DNA of 64,000 bases from CAYYKD01 sp964471825 (GCA_964471825.1 CAYYKD010000002.1:62001-126000), one strand, 5' to 3'; positions 26,335-35,908 are shown, counted from the stretch's first letter. Numbers and translations are program-made. Notes: a model not told the origin generated them from the letters alone.

Positions 26335-28314
26335 TTGCAAGAGGCGTATTTTTATTTAAAACAATATTTTGGTTATGATTCATTTAGGCCTGGGCAAAAA
26401 GAAATTATTGAATCTATACTTAAAAGCAGGGATACACTTGGTATAATGCCTACAGGTGGGGGTAAGAGCATCTGTTTTCAGATACCTGCTCTATGTATGG
26501 AGGGGTTAGCAATAGTTATTTCACCTCTCATCTCTCTTATGAAGGATCAGACTGACGGACTAAAACTTATTAATTACCCTGCAGAGTTGATGAACTCGAC
26601 AGTATCTCAGGAGAGGCAGCGAGAGATTATGAGTGAAGTTGAGGCTGGGCATATAAAACTTCTTTATCTGACACCCGAGAGATTTAGAAGCAGATTTTTC
26701 ATGGAATGGTTGAGGGATCAAAAGATTGATCTTTTTATAGTTGATGAGGCTCACTGTATCTCTGAATGGGGACACGATTTCAGGCCTGAGTATAGAAAAA
26801 TGTCGGCAATAATTAAGGAGTTAAATAACCCGCCCATTCTTGCTGTTACGGCAACTGCAACAGGTGAAGTTCGTGATGATATTGTTAAATCTCTAAATAT
26901 GAATGATCCATTTGTTCTTGTAACAGGATTTAATAGAACAAACCTTGTCTATGGCGTGCAAAATCATAAGACAAAATTAAGTAAAAATCGATCGTTGATA
27001 TCATTTGTGAATAAGGTTAATCCGCCCGGTATAATCTATACAAGTACAGTAAATGATGCTGAAACTGTATTTAATGTGCTTTCATCCAATACAGAAAAGA
27101 AGGTGGGGATCTATCACGGAAGTTTGAGTCCCGATAAACGAAAAAAAACTCAGGAGGATTTTCTGAGTGATAAGATATCTGTATTAATTGCTACAAATGC
27201 CTTTGGGATGGGAGTAAATAAACCGGATGTAAGGTTTGTTGTCCATTATTCAATTCCCGGTACACTCGAGGGGTTTTATCAGGAAACGGGGAGAGCCGGA
27301 CGAGATGGCGATCTGAGTTTCTGTCTATTGATGAATTCCTATGGTGATGAGAAAATTCAGGATTTTTTTATTCGCAGCAAAAATCTGGGTGTAGAGTTCC
27401 TTGAAAAAGTTTTAGACGAGATAGTTAAACTTTCAAAAAAAGGTGATGTCTATTCAGATGACTGTGATAATATTTTAAAGGAAGAGAAGGGGGGGAGATT
27501 TAAAATCCCCGGAGCGATCAAGCAGTTGATTCATCTTGGATTACTTGATACTGAATATATGCCTGAGGAGAGGTATGAAGTAATTGTAAAGAAGTATAAG
27601 ATGAAAAATGAGGAGCTGTATAACTTTAAACAACTATTTACCGAGGGGGATCTCAAGATAAATAATGAAATTTCCATCTCTGTTTCAAGAGCTATCAAGC
27701 GAACCGGTACGACTGCCGTTGAGGTTGAGTATCTGCTCAATAGACTTGAAAAATGGGATGTGATTTCATATAGGAAGGTTAGGAAGGGGCAGCGATTAAT
27801 TGTTAAACACAAAAAAATCAGCAATGAATTAAAGAAGGAATATAGTACAAATCTTATCAAAAGAATGGCGATCGATGAGAAGAAACTTGAAGCAGTTCTT
27901 GAGTATACGCGACTATCACAATGCAGAAGAGTCTATCTATTAAACTATTTTGGTGAGAAATTCACAGAGTCAAATTGTGGAAAGTGTGATATCTGTAGAG
28001 GAACCTATAAACCATCTGAGGATTTTAATATAAATGAAACAAATAAGATGATAATGAAATTCTTTATTGTAAATAATAATCAGATTGGGTTGAAGAAGGG
28101 GGTAGCTATACTAAAGGGTTTATATGAGTTGGAGCCAAAGTTAAAGGAGTTTTATGGTTATGGTCTATTGAGACATCAAGCTGAGAGCTATATTAGAGAG
28201 GAGATTGACTCACTTGTTGCATGTGGTTATCTAGAGTACAAAAAGGGGCAGTATAAGGTCATCAAGGTAACACAAGAGGGGCAAAATTTAATTTCCAATC
28301 TGAGCATAACATGA
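26335..28314 (+). CDS. recQ: ATP-dependent DNA helicase RecQ
   Basis: 659 residues. Motif 0 (FGYDSFRPGQKEII) begins near residue 12, Walker A is MPTGGGKS (about 39-46), the DEAH box sits in IVDEAHCISEWGHDFRP, and motif VI is QETGRAGRDG. The RecQ zinc-binding region with paired cysteines (NCGKCDIC) and a winged-helix RQC region follow. A C-terminal HRDC domain is not evident; the tail looks like a second winged helix. It unwinds 3-prime-tailed DNA in recombination repair. The start is TTG after AAGGTGGAG, supported by motif 0 close behind. Confidence 0.93.
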   Translation: MQEAYFYLKQYFGYDSFRPGQKEIIESILKSRDTLGIMPTGGGKSICFQIPALCMEGLAIVISPLISLMKDQTDGLKLINYPAELMNSTVSQERQREIMSEVEAGHIKLLYLTPERFRSRFFMEWLRDQKIDLFIVDEAHCISEWGHDFRPEYRKMSAIIKELNNPPILAVTATATGEVRDDIVKSLNMNDPFVLVTGFNRTNLVYGVQNHKTKLSKNRSLISFVNKVNPPGIIYTSTVNDAETVFNVLSSNTEKKVGIYHGSLSPDKRKKTQEDFLSDKISVLIATNAFGMGVNKPDVRFVVHYSIPGTLEGFYQETGRAGRDGDLSFCLLMNSYGDEKIQDFFIRSKNLGVEFLEKVLDEIVKLSKKGDVYSDDCDNILKEEKGGRFKIPGAIKQLIHLGLLDTEYMPEERYEVIVKKYKMKNEELYNFKQLFTEGDLKINNEISISVSRAIKRTGTTAVEVEYLLNRLEKWDVISYRKVRKGQRLIVKHKKISNELKKEYSTNLIKRMAIDEKKLEAVLEYTRLSQCRRVYLLNYFGEKFTESNCGKCDICRGTYKPSEDFNINETNKMIMKFFIVNNNQIGLKKGVAILKGLYELEPKLKEFYGYGLLRHQAESYIREEIDSLVACGYLEYKKGQYKVIKVTQEGQNLISNLSIT

Positions 28315-28425
28315 GCTCATATTTGTAAATTCCATCTTTAGCTATTGCATTTTTTTAAAAAAAATAATAAATGATACACTATGTAAATAATAATCAGATT
28401 TTATTAATACTTATGGAGATATTCT

Positions 28426-29505
28426 ATGAAAAAATTAGTACTTATTTTAATTGTCAATATTCTTGCAGCCTTCTCTGTCTATCCTTTTTTTGGTCTGTTT
28501 CAACCGGATGCAGTTAAAAATGACGGACTCTATGCAGTTTTTCATACAACTCATGGCAAGATCTATTGTGAATTGTATTTTGAAAAGACTCCTGTTACTG
28601 TTGCCAATTTTGTTGGTCTGGCAGAGGGCAGTATTGAGTTTGCTGATCCTCAGACCGGTAGAAAGTCTAAGAAGAAGTTCTATGATGGACTTACTTTTCA
28701 TCGGATTATTAAGGGGTTTGTTATACAGGGCGGTTGCCCGCTTGGAAATGGTACTGGTGGACCGGGATATAAGTTCCCTGATGAATTTGACAGCTCCCTG
28801 CAACATAGTGGTGCCGGTTTTCTTTCAATGGCAAATTCGGGACCAAATACAAATGGATCGCAATTTTTTATAACGCTGGGTGCAACACCACATTTGAACA
28901 ATAAGCATTCAATATTTGGTAAGGTTATTTCAGGCCATGATGTTATGGAGAAAATTGCTGAAGTTAAAACTGATAATACATATAACAAGCCATATAAGGA
29001 TGTCTATATAAATAAAGTTGAAATAATAAGGAAGGGGAAAAAAGCGGTCGATTTTGATGCATTAAAAGAGTTCGAAAAGAAGGACCAGCTTATAGCAAAG
29101 CAGAATGAGTTAAATAAGAAAAGATTGAACGATCTGCTTATAGGTCTCGGTGTATCATCATCACAGTTAACAAAGACTCAGTCCGGTCTTGAGTATTTCA
29201 TAATGAAGAGTGGAAAAGGCAAGACACCAAATAAGGGTGATGTTGTATCGGCTCACTACTCTGGGTATCTTGTCGATGGAACAGTCTTTGATAGTTCCTA
29301 TTCAAGAAATGTACCGATAGAATTTCCGGCCGGAGTTAATAGAGTTATTGCCGGCTGGGATGAGACTCTTTTAACTATGAAAGAGGGCGAGAAGAGACTT
29401 GTCGTAATACCGTACTATCTTGCCTATGGAGTTGATGGAAGACCACCTCACATACCTGCAATGGCAACTCTGGTATTTGAGGTTGAATTGTTGAAAGTTA
29501 AATAG
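28426..29505 (+). CDS. Exported cyclophilin-FKBP fusion peptidyl-prolyl isomerase
   Basis: 359 residues. A signal peptide-like N-terminus (about 1-20) precedes a cyclophilin domain (about 35-205): FYDGLTFHRIIKGFVIQGG with the catalytic Arg, then ANSGPNTNGSQFFITL and LNNKHSIFGKV. A charged helical linker (about 210-245) leads to an FKBP domain (about 250-358): VSAHYSGYLVDGTVFDSSY, GWDETLLTMKEGEKRLVVIP and FEVELLKV. Two unrelated proline isomerase folds in one chain is rare; such dual-family immunophilins have been described in a few bacteria and apicomplexans. It probably folds periplasmic or outer-membrane proteins. GGAG lies 7 bases before the ATG. Confidence 0.92.
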   Translation: MKKLVLILIVNILAAFSVYPFFGLFQPDAVKNDGLYAVFHTTHGKIYCELYFEKTPVTVANFVGLAEGSIEFADPQTGRKSKKKFYDGLTFHRIIKGFVIQGGCPLGNGTGGPGYKFPDEFDSSLQHSGAGFLSMANSGPNTNGSQFFITLGATPHLNNKHSIFGKVISGHDVMEKIAEVKTDNTYNKPYKDVYINKVEIIRKGKKAVDFDALKEFEKKDQLIAKQNELNKKRLNDLLIGLGVSSSQLTKTQSGLEYFIMKSGKGKTPNKGDVVSAHYSGYLVDGTVFDSSYSRNVPIEFPAGVNRVIAGWDETLLTMKEGEKRLVVIPYYLAYGVDGRPPHIPAMATLVFEVELLKVK

Positions 29506-29522
29506 TCAAAGGTAAATAGTTG

Positions 29523-29903
29523 ATGAAAAAAATTCCTGCATTGTTATTTATTATATTAATGTTTCTCTCATGTCAGGACAGAAAGGACAATAAATGGCTT
29601 ATTGATCTGCCTGAGAGTAGGATTAACTTAAAAAGTGAGATGTGGGGAGTAACGCTCTATAGTTCTCTAAAACTAAGAGAGGAAAAGGGGCGGGATTCAG
29701 GTGTGATAACATACCTAAAGAATGGTGTGATCCTTAAGATTCTTATAAAAGATATGCAGATTAGTGAGTTTGAAAATATGTTGGATTATTGGTATTTCGT
29801 TGATTATAGAGGGGAGAAGGGATGGCTCTTTGGATCCTATATTTTATTGTATAATACACTTGAAGAAGCCGAAAAAGCTTGTAGGGAGAGGTTCTATGAA
29901 TAG
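29523..29903 (+). CDS. Small lipoprotein with SH3-like domain
   Basis: 126 residues. The signal ends in the lipobox-like MFLSC. The mature part (about 35-110) has the features of a bacterial SH3-like fold: VTLYSSLKLREEKG..., then LKNGVILKILI, then WYFVDYRGEKGWLFGSYILL. Such domains bind cell-wall or peptide ligands. It follows the cyclophilin-FKBP gene by 17 bases and overlaps the next small gene by eight, so all three are likely cotranscribed envelope proteins. Confidence 0.75.
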   Translation: MKKIPALLFIILMFLSCQDRKDNKWLIDLPESRINLKSEMWGVTLYSSLKLREEKGRDSGVITYLKNGVILKILIKDMQISEFENMLDYWYFVDYRGEKGWLFGSYILLYNTLEEAEKACRERFYE

Positions 29904-30045
29904 CAAAGATAAAAAGAAATCGGATGGTAAAAAGAAACAGTCAAATCAGATCATTCGTACGGTTTGGTTTGCAGTAATAGTGATTCTCTCTGCATATTTT
30001 ATTCAGACAACTATTGCATTGGCGGTAAATTTATTAAAACTATAA
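29896..30045 (+). CDS. 49-residue single-span membrane protein
   Basis: The start ATG is preceded by GGGAGAGG and overlaps the end of the SH3 lipoprotein gene. The first 20 residues are very basic (KDKKKSDGKKK), followed by one hydrophobic span (about 25-46). A longer frame reaching further upstream is only the shadow of the SH3 gene. The layout resembles SecE, but the SecE signature is not recognisable and no nusG or ribosomal genes are near. Function unknown. Confidence 0.5.
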   Translation: MNSKDKKKSDGKKKQSNQIIRTVWFAVIVILSAYFIQTTIALAVNLLKL

Positions 30046-30345
30046 TTTTTCTATGAGGCTCGACTCACCCCCTGTATTAAAATAGCCCGTTTATTTTATT
30101 TATTAATATTATTACATCATTACATCATCAATTATTCCTAATCATCTTCGATGATTTCTTGTTCATCCAAAATTTACAAATTTGGTATTATAAAACATTT
30201 TAGTTGCATATCTGTTTGCAATGTTGAGTATACTTCAGATTATAAAAAAAATTAATTAATATTTCACAAACTGTAAATGATATGAATAAATTTTAGTTAT
30301 TATATATTGAATAATAGAAAAAAAATTTTAAATAGAAAAAAAAAT

Positions 30346-31905
30346 ATGAAAATGTTAAAAAAATATATCTATAAGACACAGCTTTCAAACCCATTATTAT
30401 TGATCTATGCGATTATTTCCCTTTTTATTGTGATTGGTAGGTATCAACTATATATTGCATACAGTTTATGTGTAATAGTATCCATTCTTTTTTATCTTTT
30501 ATCAATATTATCTGGAAAGAGATTCTTTTCATTTATTGCTTTTACTATTTTAATCTTTGGGGTGTCTATATTGATTAATATCCACTTAAAAAATATTAGA
30601 TATCAGGATTTTAAAAAAAATAATCTTTTTTCAGAAAAATTCCTATGCAAATCAGTCGGATTTAGCACAGGATCAGATGGAAAGTACAATACTGAGGTTT
30701 TAATATTAGCTATTAAAAAAAGTAGTAAGAGTGATTATAAGAAGTTGTCTTTTCCGTTTAAAGTATTAGTTAAGACAAAGGCACCATTGGTTAACTATAG
30801 TAATTATATAGTTAACGGTAAAATATCTATTCCAAAAGATAGGAGTTATAGGAACCATCTATTAAATAAGAATATCTATGGAGTCATATATAGGCCAAAG
30901 GTTTCAAATACACTCTATGGTTGTAATACGATTTTCAGTACACCTTCGCACTTAATAAATAGTTTTAGATTGCTTCTATATAACTATATAGAAGAGCATT
31001 TCTCGGTTAGAAGTGCCGGGTTTATTATTTCAATACTTCTTGGTGACCGTTCACAGCTAGATAAATCAGACTTTAATAATTTTAGAGAGACCGGTCTTGC
31101 ACATATTTTAGCGATTAGCGGTCTTCACTTTGGATTTCTTTCATCAATTATTTGTAGTTTTTTTTCTATCTTTTTTAGCAAGAAGATATCATTATTCATT
31201 TCTACTATTGTCATGACTCTATATTTCACATTACTTGTTCCATCGGCGTCATGTTTAAGAGCTTTATTGGCTCTTATAGTTAATCTAATATTTAGAATAA
31301 TTGGGGTTAAGATTAGCTCTCTTAGTGTTCTGATTATATGCGGTCTTACAATGCTAGCAATTAATCCATTCTATCTATTTGATATCTCGTATCAATTTTC
31401 ATATATTGCAGTATTCTCGATTATTCTTCTTGGAAATTATCGTGAGAATATCAAGGCATATGACAATTTTGATCAAAAATTCGGTTTACAAAAAATATGG
31501 CAAAAATTTATCGAAAAAGTAAGCGGGGCATGTACTACCTCCGTGGCAGCATCTACAGGAATGATCCCGTTACAGTTGAGTATTTTTGGAACACTACAGC
31601 CTTTATCAATAATTAACTCGATTATTTTTGTACCGCTATTTGAGATAGTTTTTATTCAGATTATTTGTACGATATTTATAACTATGATCTTAAGAGGACT
31701 TGATATCTGTAGAATACCGCTTGGGTTATTAGATACAAGTATAGGAGTATTTCTAATCATGGTTGATAAGATGAATCTATTTAAGCCGTTAGTTTATGAT
31801 AAATTAAATATTATTTTTGTGTTTTTTAGCCTTATACTATCTGATTTCATCATCAGTTTATTTAATTACTTGCTTCATAATAAAAAGAATAAAATAGGTG
31901 TATAA
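30346..31905 (+). CDS. comEC: ComEC/Rec2-family membrane channel protein lacking a nuclease domain
   Basis: About 519 residues from this ATG; a TTG 39 bases earlier is also in frame, and neither has a good ribosome site. Several membrane spans, then a DUF4131-like soluble part (about 80-200) and the competence domain with the signature GLAHILAISGLHFG (near residue 260) and about eight more spans. ComEC forms the inner-membrane channel for DNA uptake. The metallo-beta-lactamase-like C-terminal domain of many ComEC proteins is absent here; the protein ends shortly after the last span. No comEA or pilus genes are in the window. The 300 bases before it hold no gene that I can see. Confidence 0.85.
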   Translation: MKMLKKYIYKTQLSNPLLLIYAIISLFIVIGRYQLYIAYSLCVIVSILFYLLSILSGKRFFSFIAFTILIFGVSILINIHLKNIRYQDFKKNNLFSEKFLCKSVGFSTGSDGKYNTEVLILAIKKSSKSDYKKLSFPFKVLVKTKAPLVNYSNYIVNGKISIPKDRSYRNHLLNKNIYGVIYRPKVSNTLYGCNTIFSTPSHLINSFRLLLYNYIEEHFSVRSAGFIISILLGDRSQLDKSDFNNFRETGLAHILAISGLHFGFLSSIICSFFSIFFSKKISLFISTIVMTLYFTLLVPSASCLRALLALIVNLIFRIIGVKISSLSVLIICGLTMLAINPFYLFDISYQFSYIAVFSIILLGNYRENIKAYDNFDQKFGLQKIWQKFIEKVSGACTTSVAASTGMIPLQLSIFGTLQPLSIINSIIFVPLFEIVFIQIICTIFITMILRGLDICRIPLGLLDTSIGVFLIMVDKMNLFKPLVYDKLNIIFVFFSLILSDFIISLFNYLLHNKKNKIGV

Positions 31906-32072
31906 TTAATCAGACATTTTTTATAGTGATGTTTAATTTTTAACTGATATTTAAGATTCATAAAGTAAATTCCGTTAATATGGCTATTGGTTATATGTGA
32001 AGTTCAGCTAGATTATATGCTCTGTTGACATATATGATACTAAATAAAAGGGATTGAAAAATCTTTATGGAA

Positions 32073-32089
32073 ATTGTAATGATTACAAT
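32073..32089. promoter_or_regulatory. Fur-family-like 7-1-7 palindrome
   Basis: ATTGTAATGATTACAAT: two 8-base arms around a central G. This geometry is that of Fur/Zur/PerR operators (7-1-7 core TTGTAAT-N-ATTACAA). It is 179 bases upstream of the 90-residue gene. The remainder of the 362-base spacer 31906-32267 is AT-rich, with no other gene seen. AT-rich palindromes also arise by chance, so this is a candidate only. Confidence 0.4.
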
Positions 32090-32267
32090 GGTATCTGTAA
32101 TAATTTTATGAATTGATATTTTGAGTGTTGGCATTTTAATTGCTATATGTTATTATGTGATTTATATTATGTAAAATATCTAATGTTAAATGTATGTTAT
32201 TAAGTTATGTAAAAAGATGTTTTAGAAAACTATTTTAGAGGGTATTACTCTAGATAAGGAGAAGGTT

Positions 32268-32540
32268 ATGAGCAACATAAAAAAGAGAATAAATACTATA
32301 AGAGCCCTTGAAGATCTGCTTCTTAAGGAGGCCGTTGAGGAATATCAGAGATCAAAGAAATTTCCTATATCTGCTAATGAAAGAGCAGTTATAGAATCCA
32401 ATTGGCACAAACATTCATCCTTTTTTACAAGGATGTGGTTGAACTATATGGATGATAGCAAACTTGAACTACTTCTTATAAAGAAGATGCAGGAACGAAA
32501 AGATGGTGATACCGCAATGAAATTTATTTCAAGTTATTAA
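32268..32540 (+). CDS. Conserved-looking small cytoplasmic protein, unknown
   Basis: 90 residues, no signal or membrane span. It looks mostly helical, with many charged residues and a WHKHSSFFTRMWLNYMDD segment at about 46-63. The start has a strong ribosome site (AAGGAGAAGG) and the gene is closed by a clear terminator, so it is a real single-gene transcript. I do not recognise a family. Confidence 0.7.
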   Translation: MSNIKKRINTIRALEDLLLKEAVEEYQRSKKFPISANERAVIESNWHKHSSFFTRMWLNYMDDSKLELLLIKKMQERKDGDTAMKFISSY

Positions 32541-32567
32541 TAGAATTATATTTTTATTTGTTTAATT

Positions 32568-32593
32568 ACTGCCTTAACGGGCAGTTTTTTTTT
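32568..32593 (+). terminator. Rho-independent terminator
   Basis: ACTGCC (32568-32573) pairs with GGCAGT (32580-32585) across a 6-base loop, followed by nine T. It ends the 90-residue gene. Confidence 0.85.
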
Positions 32594-32688
32594 GTAAAGA
32601 AAGATTTTTTGATTAGTAAAGGTTAAGATAATGCTTGAATGAAATCCTTAATTGTAATAATTTAAATCTCAGGAAGTCATTAAAAAAA

Positions 32689-33099
32689 ATGAAAACAATG
32701 ATACTATATTTTACATTACTATTTTGTCTAAGCGGTTGTTCTCTCCCTGACTATATTTCAGCATATAGGACAAGTAATACAACTATAGATTTTCTTAAAT
32801 CAAATGAATGGGGGAGTCTCTATGAGATAACATCAATTGATTACAGAAATAAAATTGGCATATCCAGATTTTCATCTCTAGAGAGATGGGTTAATAAGGA
32901 ACTCGGAGCATATATATCAAAGAAACAACATTTTTTCTATTCGGAGTCTTTTTTTTTACCTTTTAGACCACAAAAAATAACTTCGGTCTATCTGTGTGAG
33001 TTCGAAAATGCAGATGGTGAGATATCAATAGAACTTGTTAAAGAAAATGAAGTATATAAAATTACAAATATTAACTTTACAAAAATCGCAAAATATTAG
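32689..33099 (+). CDS. Small lipoprotein, unknown
   Basis: 136 residues from this ATG, chosen because it gives a standard lipoprotein signal ending in CLSGC (lipobox). Upstream in-frame starts would bury the signal. The mature domain (about 30-135) is mixed, with a pattern (TTIDFLKSNEWGSLYEITS... then SIELVKENEVYKITNINF) like NTF2-type lipoproteins that have a conserved helix followed by beta strands. That fold is a guess. It lies upstream of an EamA transporter. Confidence 0.65.
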   Translation: MKTMILYFTLLFCLSGCSLPDYISAYRTSNTTIDFLKSNEWGSLYEITSIDYRNKIGISRFSSLERWVNKELGAYISKKQHFFYSESFFLPFRPQKITSVYLCEFENADGEISIELVKENEVYKITNINFTKIAKY

Positions 33100-33135
33100 A
33101 TAAGTCTAATAATTTAGTCTCTAGTGGATACGAAT

Positions 33136-34047
33136 ATGAAAAAAGATACTAATCTCTCAAAGTTGCCCTATGCGTTGCTTCCGATATTATTTTGGTCATC
33201 TCATGCTGTATTTATCAAGTTTAGTGTTAATCTCAATAATATTGGCGTGTTTGAGATGAATATCTATCGAACAATACCAATTGTTATTTTGGGGCTTATC
33301 GTTGCAGGCAAGAACTCATTTAAAATTAGTCACCCCAGGGATCTTATACCGGGCGTGTTTCTTGCTATTAATTTTTATACATTTAACTATGCACTTAAAT
33401 TTATAGATGCCTATCTGCTAATTATTATAGAATCCAGTTGTTTCATTTTCAGTATCATCTATGATAGGCTGGCAAAACAGAATACTAAGTTTTCATGGGC
33501 AGCTCTGCTTCTGTTTGTGTTTGGCTCAGCGATTTTACTTATTGAGGCATTTATCAGGCAGGATAAAGTGATGATAATTGGTGTCCTGGTTGCTCTTATT
33601 GTGTCTATGACTTTTGGTCTCTACAATTCAACTCTTTATTTGATTGAGAATAGACCTAATAAACTTCTTCTAATGATGGCTCCTATACTGTTAACGAGTA
33701 TTCCATTTGTATTTCCAGAGGTATCAGTCAAGCCCTTTAAAGTTGAAATAGTTCTATTGACCATGCTAATATCCGGTATATTTCAGACTCTGTTTCCTTA
33801 TCTGCTATGGTCAAAGGCGACCAAATATTTTTCAGGCATAAAGTTATCAGAATTTTTACTCCTATCTATACCGGGTACATTTATTGTTGAGTATTTTACA
33901 TTAAAGATTTCACCGAGCAAATTCCAGATAGCTGCTTCATTAATTTTAATTCTTGCTACAGTCTTTAACATAATATTTATTGCGAGAAATAGTAAAAACG
34001 ATGGTTTAGAGCCATTAGCAGAAAACCGTGCTATAGACACCCGATAA
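33136..34047 (+). CDS. EamA/DMT-family transporter
   Basis: 303 residues with about ten membrane segments in two EamA repeats (about 8-140 and 150-295). Typical features are ILFWSSHAVFIKFSVN at the start of repeat one and a substrate channel built from both halves. These proteins export or import metabolites such as amino acids or nucleotide sugars; the substrate cannot be read. ATG preferred to a GTG 12 bases upstream. It converges with, and overlaps by 17 bases, the purine nucleoside phosphorylase gene. Confidence 0.85.
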   Translation: MKKDTNLSKLPYALLPILFWSSHAVFIKFSVNLNNIGVFEMNIYRTIPIVILGLIVAGKNSFKISHPRDLIPGVFLAINFYTFNYALKFIDAYLLIIIESSCFIFSIIYDRLAKQNTKFSWAALLLFVFGSAILLIEAFIRQDKVMIIGVLVALIVSMTFGLYNSTLYLIENRPNKLLLMMAPILLTSIPFVFPEVSVKPFKVEIVLLTMLISGIFQTLFPYLLWSKATKYFSGIKLSEFLLLSIPGTFIVEYFTLKISPSKFQIAASLILILATVFNIIFIARNSKNDGLEPLAENRAIDTR

Positions 34048-34840
34048 AGTTTAGTATTATTGAGATGAGGTCATTTTCAGCCTTCTGTGCGATCTCAATT
34101 ACTTTGTTATGATCAAGTCGTTGTGTTGTAACACCTGAAGTATAATTTGATATGCAGCTTATACCTACAGTTTTGATGCCGCAGTGGTTTGAAACAATAC
34201 ACTCAGGCACAGTAGACATTCCAACAACATCACCACCAATCTGTCTGAAGAAGTTGACCTCTGATGGCGTCTCAAAACTTGGTCCTGAAACTCCTACATA
34301 CACACCCTCTTTGAGCGGGATGGGAGAGAATTGTTTTAATGTTTTAATAAGAGCCAGGTCGTATGGTTCTGACATATCAACAAATTTGGGACCATGTTCA
34401 CTTATGTTTTTACCAATTAGAGGGTTTGTTCCCATCATATTGATATGATCTGTTAATACTATTAGTTCACCTGGCTTTAGTTCCTTCTTAAGTGAGCCTG
34501 CTGAGTTAGTTATAACGAGGTATTTTACACCTAGCTCCTTCATAATTCTAACCGGCATTACAACTTTGCTCATCGGAAAGCCCTCGTAGTAATGAATTCG
34601 TCCAACAAAACATAAAACTTTTTTATCGGCGATCTCTGAGAATATTAGTTTGCCTTCATGACTCTTAACTGATGGCACCGGGAAGTCGGGAATATCACTA
34701 TATGGGATCTCTATACCCTTAATAGATTTTGCAAATCCACCAAGTCCTGTTCCGAGTATAATTGCAATATCAGCGGTATCTGTCTTAATTTTAGAGCGGA
34801 TAAAGTCTGCAGATCTTTTAATTACTTCAAGTTCAGTCAT
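34031..34840 (-). CDS. punA: Purine-nucleoside phosphorylase
   Basis: 269 residues, the trimeric PNP/MTAP family length. Family signatures: ILGTGLGGFA (about 28-37), the phosphate site with GRIHYYEGF (about 78-86), ITNSAGSLKKELKPGELIV (about 110-128), then GPSFETPSE and GMSTVPECIVSNHCGIKTVG with the base-binding residues. It cleaves purine nucleosides with phosphate to base and ribose 1-phosphate (salvage). Ribosome site AAAGGAAG. Confidence 0.94.
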   Translation of the reverse strand: MTELEVIKRSADFIRSKIKTDTADIAIILGTGLGGFAKSIKGIEIPYSDIPDFPVPSVKSHEGKLIFSEIADKKVLCFVGRIHYYEGFPMSKVVMPVRIMKELGVKYLVITNSAGSLKKELKPGELIVLTDHINMMGTNPLIGKNISEHGPKFVDMSEPYDLALIKTLKQFSPIPLKEGVYVGVSGPSFETPSEVNFFRQIGGDVVGMSTVPECIVSNHCGIKTVGISCISNYTSGVTTQRLDHNKVIEIAQKAENDLISIILNFIGCL

Positions 34841-34964
34841 ATCGTCTTCCTTTGTTAACTATCATCAATAGAATTAATTCATACAATTTTGTATACACCT
34901 TTTCCATAACTGTATAATATAATAAAATTTAATTAATTGCTAATTCATTTTTATAATTTATTTT

Positions 34965-35669
34965 TTATTGATTGTCATTCTTTAAAACAAATTTCGACTT
35001 TAACTTTAAAACCAGTATCAAAAGTATAATCCCTATAATCGATGCAATACCGATTAGTGAAAATATTTCATTAAGTTTAGAATTTGATAGCGTGTTGTTG
35101 TTTATCAAATTGCCTAATAATACATGAAGAATTGTTACAGGGATTATCCCAATTGCAGAGTAAAAGAGATAGCTTGAGGTCTTCAATGAAGAAAGTCCAT
35201 AGGTTATATTTTGAATGTTATATGGAAAAATAAACAATAGCCTGAAAAAAAGAACAGCAAAACCTTTATATTTGGCAATGTATTGTTCAAGTAAAAGCAT
35301 TGTCCGGTTAGCTCCAAACCTTTTTTTAAATTCATCTCTAAATATGAACCTCGTTGACAGAAAAGAAGTTAACAGTCCTAGTGTCATTCCAATCCAAGCA
35401 ATTAAGAAGCCGTATTTGATTCCATAGAGATAGCCTGCTAAAAAATTAAAAAAAAGTGTCGGCATCATAGCGACATTAAAAATTGTATAGAATGTAATTA
35501 TTATAATTGGAGCAAGAAGTCCAAAATCCAGGATAATATTTTTGACTTGAGTGATATTATCATAGTTGAAAAACCTGTTAAGCCTAAAAGAAAAGAATAC
35601 AATTATTACAGAAGTTATGATAGTTAATAATAATAATCTAATAATGTTTTTTGGTAGAAATATCCACAT
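34965..35669 (-). CDS. TVP38/TMEM64 (VTT/DedA-like) membrane protein
   Basis: 234 residues, about six membrane segments. The VTT domain (about 60-180) has the family pattern MPTLFFNFLAGYLYGIKYG, then FFRLLFIFPYNIQNITYGLS (FPxN-type motif) and a second re-entrant region. The family includes lipid scramblase/flippase-like proteins. It starts with GGAGGGG before the ATG. It is followed downstream by the phosphorylase gene after 124 bases, with no strong sign of an operon. Confidence 0.85.
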   Translation of the reverse strand: MWIFLPKNIIRLLLLTIITSVIIVFFSFRLNRFFNYDNITQVKNIILDFGLLAPIIIITFYTIFNVAMMPTLFFNFLAGYLYGIKYGFLIAWIGMTLGLLTSFLSTRFIFRDEFKKRFGANRTMLLLEQYIAKYKGFAVLFFRLLFIFPYNIQNITYGLSSLKTSSYLFYSAIGIIPVTILHVLLGNLINNNTLSNSKLNEIFSLIGIASIIGIILLILVLKLKSKFVLKNDNQ

Positions 35670-35908
35670 ATTACCCCTCCATTCTAAAAATTTTTTATCG
35701 TAAATCCACCTGTTTCTTATGTTATTATTTGAGCAATTTAAACTAAATTTTTAGCATTATACTTCATTATAGTCAAGATTAATAATTTGCACATAATAAT
35801 TTGCACCCAACTATGCAACTCTGCGATCATCAGATTTTTTTTCATTTTTTCCTTGCATAAATTAGTGAGTTATTTTATATATTTTTAGTGATGTTTTGAA
35901 TAATTATA

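Noticed and set aside
29764..30045. A 93-residue frame with a start at 29764
   Set aside because: Its first part is the shadow of the SH3 lipoprotein gene. The real start is the ATG at 29896 after GGGAGAGG.
29896..30045. SecE
   Set aside because: The size and single span fit, but the SecE signature and the usual nusG/ribosomal neighbours are absent.
31906..32267. tRNA or small RNA gene in the 362-base spacer
   Set aside because: No cloverleaf, T-loop motif or terminator-linked hairpin could be seen; only the short palindrome stands out.
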